In this document: piece by piece, positions 27,479 to 36,806 of the stretch
Numbering within the stretch: position 1 is the stretch's first letter
Layout: each line of letters opens with the position of its first letter
Assembly: GCA_003956705.1 (NCBI GenBank)
Contig: QZCP01000122.1
Span: 101,028 to 165,027, forward strand
Length of the DNA stretch: 64,000 bases
Reading direction: 5' to 3'
Source of the DNA: Brevipalpus yothersi
Taxonomy: Eukaryota; Arthropoda; Arachnida; Trombidiformes; Tenuipalpidae
Position numbers and translations under genes: made by a program
Notes under the pieces: generated by a model
Seen by the model: the letters and a program-made list of their open reading frames with translations, nothing else
Told to the model about the DNA's origin: nothing
Databases searched by the model: none

Positions 27479-28975
27479 TGACAGTCTTTTTCAATTATGG
27501 TTACTGTTTGTTGGACAAATATTTCAGGTGGGTGCACACATGAATGGCATCTCAATTCATGCATATACACACACGTTCACTCATTCATTCAATCATTTAT
27601 GAATATTTTTTTTGATTCAACCCACCATAAATTGAGTGGAGTCAAATATTTCAACGATTTGTATAATTGAAAAAAGAAAGCGAAAGAAAAAAATCATTTG
27701 CCGACCGGAACCGGCATAGTAAGCATGGCTGATTTTGCGGTTGTGATTTTGAATTCAGTTAAATTTACCAGAATTTAGTAAAGAGAGAATAATTTTTACT
27801 ACTCCTCCAAAATTTTGCGAGGCTCAAATATGATTGTGAATGTATATACATATATATTTTTCTATAGACCCATGAAAGTGGCGCCAAGTATTTATCATCA
27901 TCATAATAAAACAGAGATAAAAAGTGATGTAGTTTAGGTCTTTGACTGGAAAAGAGAGAGAGAGAGAGAGAGCAGATGAAGTAAAGAGAGAGAGAGAGAG
28001 AGAGAATCTGAAAGAGCGTCCAAGCGTTTTGAAGATGGCTGCGTAAGTAAGAGATAGATTCAAGAAAGAGAGAGAGAGAAAGATGTTGAATAAAACAGGT
28101 ATCAGGACAAGAAGGTATATAGAGAGATAGATGGATAGAAATATAAGCATGGTGAGCAAAAAATTGAACAGAGAGAATAAAAAAAATTGAATGACCCTTG
28201 TGATTGTCACTCCAGTCACTCTGGATGAGTGTGGATCTAGTCATGGTATTCACTTAAATTTCACATGAAATCTAGACTCATACTCATCCAGAGGAACGGA
28301 GAGATGTATATAATAATGATGGATGAATATTGAGAGATGATCACGAGTGTGTGTGAAAAATAAATATGTATAAATAGGATTGATCAAGTTGAGAAAAAAA
28401 AAGGTAGACGGTATAGCAGATATTGTGTGTGTAGGTAAATGAACAAACAAAAGGAAAATATGTCCCAAGAAAAATAGAGAATAGAAAGATAGATAGAGAC
28501 AGAGAAGAGAGAGAAAAATGATGAAGCGCGTCAAGTTCGCAGACTGCGAACACTCAGCAACTACCAACAGAGTTGGTCCAACACAGCAACTAATGAAAAT
28601 TTTTCTTCACATTCTTCTCTTGCATACTCACTCTGACTCTCTCTCTTTTTCTCTCTCTCTCTCTCTTTCTCACAAACTCACTTTTCTCTCTCTCTTTCAT
28701 TTTTCGTTTCGTTGATTGGTGGAAAAAAATTTTTAAAGGTGAATTCTTTTGAAGGACCCAAGAACAGGTTTGCTCGGTTGTTTGGCCCCCTCCCTACACA
28801 GGACGTTTTCTCTCTCTTTTCCTTTCGCTATTCCAACGAGAATACTGATCTCTCTCCATGGTCTCTCTTATTCTCTCTCTCTCTCTCTTTCTCGCTCTCT
28901 TTCTATCTTTACCAGCCTCTTTTTTCCCTTGGGCTGGTATCTTGGCCAGCCCGTACACACATATTTTTCGCTTTT

Positions 28976-28976
<1 letters not shown>

Positions 28977-29006
<30 letters not shown>
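28977..29006. repeat. (GA)n microsatellite
   Basis: GA run of about 30 bp within a region of alternating pyrimidine- and purine-rich tracts (28620-29260). Confidence 0.9.
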
Positions 29007-29010
<4 letters not shown>

Positions 29011-29210
29011 AAATATTCTCTCTTCGGTCTTTCTCTCTCACTCTGGTGCTCGCAAAGAGATTCCTAGAATTGCTCTCTCCCTCTCTCATTTCGAGCAAAG
29101 GCCTAGTAAAAGAGGCGAACATGGAGAGAGAGAGGAGGTTTGAAAAAGGGGTTGTCAAAAGAAACAGAGAGAAGGAAGGTCCATTAACCGTCATCTTGAA
29201 TCTCGGAGGA

Positions 29211-29211
29211 N

Positions 29212-29257
<46 letters not shown>
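29211..29257. repeat. (GA)n microsatellite with ambiguous base at its edge
   Basis: A single N at 29211 followed by a pure GA run of about 46 bp. This repeats the pattern at 11973: array length was probably not resolved in the assembly. Confidence 0.95.
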
Positions 29258-29260
<3 letters not shown>

Positions 29261-29561
29261 GAGGCCAGGAATTCGTTATGAAGGAAACAATAGATTTTGG
29301 CGCCAAAAACTGTGTGACCGGTGGAAGAAGCAGGTTGTGTGTACATTTGTAGAGTTTCTTAGGTACTTTTGAGGCCTGAAAAGTTCTTCTTTGTCCTCTT
29401 TTCTTGCCTTGAGTTTTCTTTGTTAATAATAAGAGGATAAAAGTTCGCGGTTTTTGAGAAGACGATTTTAGGACACACCATATCGGTTTGATACCTTGAA
29501 CTTTTTCAAAACGAATCAAATTTGATAATCGATGAATTTTTTTCCCTTTTATCGATACATT

Positions 29562-31652
29562 TCATATTTTATGACCATGAACATACATAACATTATGAGG
29601 TAACATTTTCAATTTTGTCAATGAATACTTGGTGTTCAATGAATGAAGCAATGATCGACTAGTATCGGCAGTCTCACTGAAAGAAATAGACACGATAAAT
29701 CAAACATTAGATTAGAGAAGTTTAAAATCTTGCCATATTGAACAAGTCCAACTGAGAGGTGAGGTGAAGTTGCACTTGGAAATAATCCTAAAAGTAAACG
29801 ACTTACCGTAATCGCTTAAAATTCCAATAATTGACTGTACCATCGGAACTGGCTGAGATTAGAACGGAGCCAACTGCGTTAAAACAAACATCAGAGATTG
29901 AGCCTTTGTGACTATTTTTTGACACCAAGGGAGTTCGAGATGTTTGAAGATCCCATATTTTTAGGACTCCATCCTCGCCTCCAGTGATAAGATTTTTGCC
30001 GTCTGGAGAGAAGGCAAGACTAGATATTCCAGCTCGATGCCCTTCGAATAATCTGACCACTTTACCATTCGAAACGTCCCACAAACGTACCTGTTGGTGA
30101 GAAACAAGAGAAGAAAGAGAGAAAGATAAGGGCTATATCAAGAGATTGTCAATAGAATAATTCAAATATGAACATGTACTCAAAAGAGATGAAAGAGAAT
30201 TCATTTACAGATGAAAATTTTGGCCTTGATGCCAACTGAAAAAAATCTAATCCTAATCAAACAAAATTGTTGTTGAATTCTATCGATAATTAATTATCTG
30301 CCAAGGATAATTATAATGGTCAATGATCGTGAAATGAACTTGCTTTGACTGACACATATGCTTGAGTTCAAACATCTGAATCATTGCAGACCGGAAAATG
30401 TTCCACCAACTGGTGGTGACACAAAGTGATTCTGGCTCAATAAACTTTGTGGTTTGATTAATAATCACACAATTTCAAGATAAAGTACTTTGATCTGTAG
30501 AAATTATTCTCCCTGTAAAACTTTGAAAAAACTCACCGTTTTGTCTGGTGAGCCAGTGGCAAGATATGAAGCATTCGGATGAAATTTAACAACATCTACG
30601 TCCATAATATGTCCAACAAAAATTCTCAATGGAAACAATCTATCTAAGCTCCATAATCTTGCGGTAGTATCACGAGATCCAGTAACAAAATACAGATCCA
30701 AAGGACTAGTGTCCAGACACCATACTGGATACAAGTGTCCAGTGTATATATGAGTATTCTTGCAAACATTGAGGTCCCATAATCGAATGGTGGTGTCTTC
30801 CGAGCATGATACAATATTATTATTATTATTTACAAACGCTAAACCATACACTGGTCCCGAGTGTCCTCTCAAAATGGTGGCACCAGATGGACTTTTATCT
30901 TGCTTTGACAATAATGATTTAGATACTGGTGATGATGATGAATCAATACCCGATGAGCCAGCACCACTACTTGTACTACTATCATTTGCATTATTTACAC
31001 CCAATCCAGATGGTGTTCCACCGATACCACTTTTATCACCAGCATCTTGTGGAATATCTTCTGCCGGTATATTGAGTCGTAGAGGATTCAAAAAAATTGG
31101 TGAACTTGTTTTCGATGTTATCTGTAGCGCTGTCAATGACCACAAGTGTAGCTCAGAATTGGCAAAACCAGCGGCAAAAAATCGTGTATCTTTCGATATG
31201 TCAACCGATGTCGGCTCGAAGCCTTCCAAATAGCCGATACACGATGCCGGTAAACATGGTGGCAATTCTTCCAGATAGGAGAACGCTTTGCCAATTTGCT
31301 TTATTTCTTTAGTAAAACACTTACTCTGATTCCAAGTTTCACTTGTTCTATTTGGATTATCATTTTTCGATGAAGAGTTGTTCCTTGTTCTCTGATGAAT
31401 TGGAACGTTTGGCTCACCTCGTCCACCTAGAATACCATTTGAATCTTTCAATCGAATCACTTCATCACCCTAAAACCCAGATAAGCAGACCACAAAAAAT
31501 TTACAATTTAACAATGATAATTTGATTCATAAAAAACCCTTTTCAATCCAATAGGTAAAACTTACCGAAGCCGAGACATGATCAAAAGTATTTGAAAATT
31601 CATCAACATCACTTTGAAGATCCGTTTTGTTGCCCAATCGTACCTCACTCAT
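29562..31652 (-). CDS. TAF5L: TAF5L-like WD40 subunit of SAGA-type coactivator
   Basis: Four minus-strand exons: 31566-31652, 30537-31469, 29807-30090 and 29562-29676. Phases agree and give 472 aa. Exon 1 starts MSEVRLGNKT. Six WD repeats follow in exons 2-3; clear blocks are ILRGHSGPVYGLAF, SCSEDTTIRLWDL, TGSRDTTARLWSLDR, PLRIFVGHIMDVDVVKFHPN and LATGSPDKTVRLWDV. The order and wording (SCSED, TARLW.LDR.FPLRI) fit TAF5L (Drosophila wda) better than TAF5. Exon 3 appears to stop at TAA (29803-29805), but that TAA lies inside a strong donor (CG|GTAAGT). A pyrimidine-rich acceptor at 29677 opens a 115-nt terminal exon whose LNTKYSLTKLKMLPHN resembles the TAF5/TAF5L C-terminus. The N-terminal TAF5 NTD2/LisH region (about 130+ aa) is missing. 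A Ser/Gly-rich insert separates WD repeats 1 and 2. Confidence 0.8.
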
Positions 31653-31904
31653 TATGATTGGGAAGATTGATTTCCTCTGAGAGGATTGAATAGAAAGAAA
31701 ATGAAAAGCAAAAATTAACTCATATTGAAACAAAACATAACAATCAAATAATAATGTACACAATTTGTCTGACTCTGAAGAGAAAAAGAAGTAAACAGAT
31801 TTACTTTTCAATCAAAAGTTTTTCATCAAAACATGTGCTTATGTTGACAGTTGGCATGGTAACCTCAACAGATGGCAGGCAAAGTATTGACTAAAACTTC
31901 ATAT

Positions 31905-31980
31905 AAATTAAATTATATATTTATTATATTTATTATATTTATTAAATTAAATTAAATTAAATTATATAAATTTTGTCAAT
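31905..31980. repeat. AT-rich tandem repeats (TATTTATTA and TTAAA units)
   Basis: Short tandem AT arrays lie immediately left of the point where homology to the ADAM cluster begins (about 31989). They are about 250 bp upstream of the TAF5L start, so they sit at the cluster border. Confidence 0.8.
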
Positions 31981-32054
31981 ATATTGAGAAATTTCAGGGA
32001 TCATATCAAATATTTTATGACGATTGATTTGTTCCTCTTCCTCTCTCTTCACAG

Positions 32055-32280
32055 AGACGAGCCCGAAGAAGATGAAAATGGACCTTATGGATGGAGCTTT
32101 TTTTGGTTATTAATCTTCTTAATCTTGTGTCTAATTGTTGTGGCCTCTCTGATTCTTTTCAAAAGATGGTCGAAGAAAGAAAAAAATGAAAACAATGCTC
32201 AACCCACATCAGAAAGCTCAACATCACGAAACCGAAAAATTGATCTACAAAAAAGTTTCTCGAAACTTCTATCCAAGTAA
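32055..32280 (+). pseudogene. Orphan last exon (transmembrane + tail) of an E/F-type ADAM
   Basis: A good acceptor (CTCTCTTCACAG) is followed by 226 nt ending in TAA, the same length and phase as the last exons of genes E and F. It encodes an acidic stalk (DEPEEDENGPYGW), a transmembrane helix (FFWLLIFLILCLIVVASLIL) and a basic tail (KRWSKKEKNENN). No exon 1-3 counterpart exists to its left: TAF5L begins only 400 bp away and the homology breaks at 31989. I read it as the remnant of a truncated gene. The reading frame is undamaged, so loss is recent or the exon is still used by an unseen transcript. Confidence 0.75.
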
Positions 32281-32626
32281 ATTTTCATTAGATTATGAGA
32301 TGAAGTTGGTGAAAAATTTTCTACTTAATCTTGCTATTGGTACAAATTGTTCGATTTTTTGAATCATATCAACTTGGCAAAAAAGAGTACACTAAACGAT
32401 GCATAACTTTATCATGTATCATTTATTCAAACTATATTCTGATGACAATTTTTTTTGAAATGATTCGCTATCTTAGTTCCCAGTCTCTTCCGTGTTTTCT
32501 TCACTGATTCCCATTCCGACTTCCACTCAGCTACTCAAGCTTGAGTTCTCAGTGGAACAATTCAGTCTTCATTTTAACCCAAGTTAGTGATTGACTCTTT
32601 TATTTATTCTTTCTTTGTATCATTTC

Positions 32627-32632
32627 AATAAA
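32627..32632 (+). promoter_or_regulatory. Polyadenylation signal AATAAA after orphan exon
   Basis: AATAAA about 350 nt after the orphan stop. The counterpart after gene F (49845-49850, minus strand) is conserved. Confidence 0.4.
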
Positions 32633-32990
32633 ATTCAACTTTCCTTTCTTTTTACTTGAGCCTTCGAGGAAGATGGAAGATTTTTCCTGTGATGCCTAAC
32701 AAATAGAAAGATTGATAGATGAATATTTTGGATGAATAGGTAAGAAAATCGATAGTAGATAAAATGCTCATTACCAGGAACCAAATTCAGATGCATACCA
32801 TTGAGATATCCATAGATTATGGGGAAAATTTTTCAATCCTTCGATTTCACGGTGGAAATGAATGAAAGTTCCTTTTATTCTGAATTATGGATAGCCTCAT
32901 TAGATGCCAGAGTGAGAATCTGAGTCATGATTTGACACTCAGATCGAATGAGAAATGTCACAGAATAATCCACCAGAAAGTTTTTTGAAA

Positions 32991-33016
32991 TTTTTCCCGC
33001 CTCAATTTTTATATAA
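32991..33016 (+). promoter_or_regulatory. Promoter-like block: E2F-like CCCGCC element and TATA box
   Basis: TTTTTCCCGCCTCA followed closely by TATATAA (33010-33016). The same pair, in the same order and spacing, recurs on the minus strand upstream of genes E (near 49460), F (near 53393) and G (near 57386), about 375-390 bp before each ATG. Here it lies 452 bp before gene A, although the rest of gene A belongs to the other arm. Function is inferred from conservation and position only. Confidence 0.45.
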
Positions 33017-33461
33017 TCTTGTGCTTGATAATATTATCCTGGTTGAATAACAGAGTGACAACTCGGAATGGATGATTGTTTTGATGATCAAGAGTGGGGA
33101 ACTCATATCTTTTTCAACTGGTTCCATAACTGGTGAAGTTCGATTGGTTCAGGGAGATGAGTTTCGAATTGTTCCGATTACAAAGTGTTGTTTGAGAGGA
33201 ATAGTGAATATTTTTTCCAGCTGTATACTCTACTTCGGGATCCATTTGCTTTTCTCATCCTGAAATGGGATGATTATTGGCTCTTATTCACCGGACTGAT
33301 TTTTTCACTCAAGAATGTTTGAATCGAAATTTTTCTCAATAAGCCAGATAATTATTTTATCAAGCAAGTGGTGGAGTTTCTTCATTTTCGTAATCGTTCT
33401 AATTCATATCCATATTTCCACCAATATTCCAGGCCAAAACATCATTTCCCAGGTACACTAG

Positions 33462-35962
33462 ATGCTACGATTTTCAATCATCATCCTTCTATTGGTGACT
33501 AGGATTGTTTCACGTATTGAAGAAATTGAGATCAATTCTTTTGAATGGCGAGATGAAAGTGGGAAGAATAAACCGATTGTCAAAATTGTTTTCAATAATG
33601 GATCCATTGAGTTGCCTCTTCGAAGAGCTCCTTTCTGTTACCTTGCGGAGACCCGACAATGTGAATGTTACATACTGAGCGAAATCGAAAATGGCCCACA
33701 AGGTGTTGCTTCATTTGTGAAGTGTGGTGATAAAGTTCAAGGAAATTTTATGAACAGCACAGAATATTATGAAATAGTACCAAAAGAGGGAGGAAAATCA
33801 GGGGAACATGTTGTCAAAAAATATGAAGCAGATGGAAACTCAACTGGAACATCTCCAGAACCGTCAGATGAGGTGCAGAGAGATGGACCCAACAAAAATC
33901 AGATCATTTCCAAATACTTGAAGCCTCTTCCAGAATATGGGCAGCTTTTAGCAAATGAAACAGGCTACATAACCATCAAATTTGTTGTTAGCAAAATGCT
34001 TCCTGAGTCTGTGGGGGATGTTGATATATTCTTACAAAACTATGCTAACGAAGCTAATCAATATAATTCGAAAATCAATCTGTTGATCGTATATAGAGGA
34101 TGGATGGAGGCTCTAGACGAAGAAACTTTCATAGATATCGGTGTTGCATTAGAATTCGTTGAAACTCGATATTTGAAATACGACAACGTAGAAGATTATG
34201 ATGCGCTGTTTTTAATCGGACCAGGTAAGATGTTTTCAAAATCAAGCTCAATGTTGATCACAAAAATCATCATTTGCTTGAGCCAATCTTCGGTGGACCA
34301 TTATTTTCAACTTCAAATTCTCTTCAAGGGAAGACTGACGTAGGTACATTTTCTCATTATGAATACCCGGATCAGGGTTGCTATGGAAATCCGGCCCATG
34401 TTGTGAGATATACTGGACCAGATCCCATCTATAGGCGTATACAGATACATGTACTCCTCCAAAGTCTGGGTAATGGCTTTGGTATTCCAAGCACTAATAA
34501 GGAGAGGTGTGGAGAAACTCCAAAAGGGATTGTTTGGATCATGGAGGGTCATGGTTTTGCGAGTAGAGAAGGAATTTTGGATTGGGCCGATTGTTCTGTG
34601 AAAGCTTTGCAAACGAAAAAAGCTAATTTGGCGTGTTTGAGGAAGGAAATAAATTCAAGCAGAACAGAATGTGGCAATGGTATTGTTGAAGATGGAGAAG
34701 AATGCGATTGTGTATGGATTGAATGCAAAAAGTGCTGCAATGGTTGTAAGCTTACGGAAAATTCTGTTTGTGCTTATGGTCCTTGCTGTGATGTATCCAA
34801 ATGTCAATTAATCCCTGAGTTGGCCAAAAAACAGTGTCGAGCTGCTGAGGATGACTGTGATATACCTGAATTGTGCAATGGAACATCCAGTCAATGTCCT
34901 CCCAATTATGTTGTAACCAATGGGTATGCATGCAAAGGAACTTCCGGTGACCGAGGATATTGTTTCAATGGCACATGTGGTAATCGTGGAGATGTATGTG
35001 AATGGGCTTTCCTTGATGGCAATAATGCTGAAGATAAATGCTACGACTTCAATCTGGAAGATAAAAAAGATTTCGGTGGATGTGGTCCTACGTTACAGAG
35101 TAAAAAAACTGGTAAAATAGAATATTCTGCATGTAATCCTAGTAATAAGGTCTGTGGTAAGATCTATTGTACACAACCTGGAATTGAAGAGAAAACGAAT
35201 ATGAATTACACCGAAAAATCTTCACGCTATTTCAACAGTGAGTCTTGAAGAGAAATTTTTCAGGAAAATTACTTTTCATGATTGTACATGCATTTGAGTA
35301 TACTAAACGCATATTCTATTCCACAGATAAAGTACTCTATTCAGGAATCCAGGATAAATCGTGTGGCTACATGGGTCTCGATACTCACTATCGTTCTCTC
35401 CGCATTGATCCAACTTTCGTTCCAAACGGATCTCCGTGCGGTAGCAAATCAATGTGTGTTAAACAAAATTGCGATGATCTAACCAAGGGATGCCCAGATA
35501 ATTGTCCAGGAGTACCTATGAAACATCCATATACGGGAGAAATTTTACCAGCATTTGAATTGGGTGGAGAGATTTGGTGAGATTGCAAGTTTAATCGAAT
35601 CATTAACGGCATCTAATTCTACAAAATTTGAAATCTCAGAGTTGAGATATGATCTGATCATCCGTACTTTTGATTTCTCTCCACTTTGTAGGGGAGGAGG
35701 TGGTTCGCCAGAGACAGAGAAAGAATTTCCATATGCTCTCGGCATTTTTATCAGCTTATTTTTTGTTGTACTGATTGGTGCCTTCATTATGTATTCAAAA
35801 AGACAGGTAAAAATTCTCAGGTCAGCGTCGGGGAGCTCAAAAACCTCTTCGAGCCAAAAAATTTCATCGGCTCCATCTCCAGCGAAAGAGATTCCCTCTC
35901 AGAAATTTAAGGAATCGATGGAAAAATCCCAGATATTCGAAGAAATCAGTGTAGCAGAATAA
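33462..35962 (+). CDS. ADAM-like membrane pseudoprotease, gene A (plus arm)
   Basis: Four exons: 33462-34224, 34329-35237, 35327-35576 and 35692-35962, giving 730 aa. The start MLRFSIIILLLVTRIVSR is a signal peptide. Residues about 20-150 form an ADAM prodomain (CGDKVQGNFMNSTEYYEIVP, then GEHVVKKY). The reprolysin-like domain starts near YITIKFVVSK (170) and keeps a Met-turn-like WIME (324-327). Its active-site strand reads LLQSLGNGFGIPS (297-309), so the three zinc His and the catalytic Glu are all replaced. The disintegrin domain runs about 369-450, beginning CGNGIVEDGEECDC, with loop CRAAEDDCDIPELC. The Cys-rich domain runs about 451-640. One transmembrane helix (about 655-677) and a Ser-rich tail ending FEEISVAE follow. 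Like vertebrate ADAM22/23-type proteins, it should act by adhesion or binding, not proteolysis. The immediate upstream DNA is of minus-arm origin. Confidence 0.85.
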
Positions 35963-36806
35963 CAGAGAACTGGCCTCAGTGCCAGATTTTAGAGGAAGAT
36001 TATCACTCTCAATTGCTTTATCAATCAGAAAAGTTCAGGGGTGTCGACTGATCTATCTTTCTACTTCGTTTCGCTGAATTTTCACTTTGTGAACTAGGGA
36101 AAATTAGAGTTTCTCGTCATACACTCTACAGTTCTTAGAGTCGATAAAATTTTGTAATTAAGCTTCATTAATTTGAATTGCTCCCACTATGCTAATTCAT
36201 TGGTTACCATGAATATATTTATATCGATAAGCCTCATTCCATATCATACCCCAATATTTCTCACAAAAAAATTTCTTCTCTCATTCTTACGATTGTATAT
36301 GAAGTTTCATCCTAATATTTGTTTTCATACAGTTCTCCGAAAATTGTACATCTTTTTAAGCTCTATCACACTTATTTATTAAACTACTTTTTACTTTCTC
36401 TCCTCTTTGACGATCGATCTGGTCCAAGGTATCAGATAGCGTCTTCATGATGCTCTTTGATCGAGGATAATATTTTGATCATGATTTTAATGGTATAAGG
36501 TTCGCTGGAAGTGAAAATTAAAATGCTTTTCATTTACATTCGTTCTCTGGTGGATTCTCATTAACGTAAAGAGTACACCAGAAAGATCAGATTTTTTAGC
36601 CTTATCAAATCTCAATTATCTACGATTTTGTGTACATAAGTGGAACTTGAAAGAACAGTTAAACGGTTCATCAGAATGATGATCCATAAACAATATTGAC
36701 TCAAAGAGAAGAAGGATTATATTTCCTATCCAACTGTTAGGCAATTGAATTCATATCGAAATTTTCCCAATACCCTAGGCCAAACACTATTTCCTAGGTA
36801 CACTAG
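35963..36806 (+). other. Spacer between ADAM genes A and B
   Basis: 844 bp that is nearly repeated between B and C (39300-40148) and, with more changes, between C and D (42639-43444). It must hold the 3' end of A and the promoter of B. No TATA/CCCGCC pair of the minus-arm type is present. I see no coding potential. Confidence 0.6.

Larger units (their letters stand above)
24706..29561. other. Gene-free spacer between GTF3C4 and TAF5L
   Basis: About 4.9 kb downstream of TAF5L and upstream of GTF3C4. It must hold the GTF3C4 promoter just right of 24705. I see GA/CT arrays, purine- and pyrimidine-rich tracts and short AT runs (for example TATATATATA near 27198 and 26551), but no convincing exon. 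Several open frames at 28700-29370 are produced by GA repeats. Confidence 0.6.
31989..33384 (+). repeat. Inverted copy of the ADAM F-E spacer (paralogous block)
   Basis: This block is similar, in reverse orientation, to 49096-50622. In order it contains the intron end and last exon of an E/F-type ADAM gene, its 3' flank with AATAAA, and the upstream region of an E-type gene including the TATA-like box. Landmark words recur on the opposite strand at 49790-50100, for example CTTGAGCCTTCGAGGAAGAT and CGATGCATAACTTTATCATG. Homology stops at about 33384 (after GTGGTGGAGTTTC), about 80 bp before the ATG of gene A. The copy is about 130 bp shorter because of a deletion after 32300. Confidence 0.8.

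Noticed and set aside
28712..29372. Overlapping open frames of 140-207 codons on both strands
   Set aside because: They are kept open by alternating CT- and GA-rich tracts (Leu-Ser and Arg-Glu repeats) and an N; no domain, splice signal or codon pattern supports coding.
29562..31652. TAF5 (TFIID) instead of TAF5L
   Set aside because: The WD repeat wording (SCSED, TARLWSLDR, SPDKTVRLW context) matches TAF5L better; a tree would be needed for proof.
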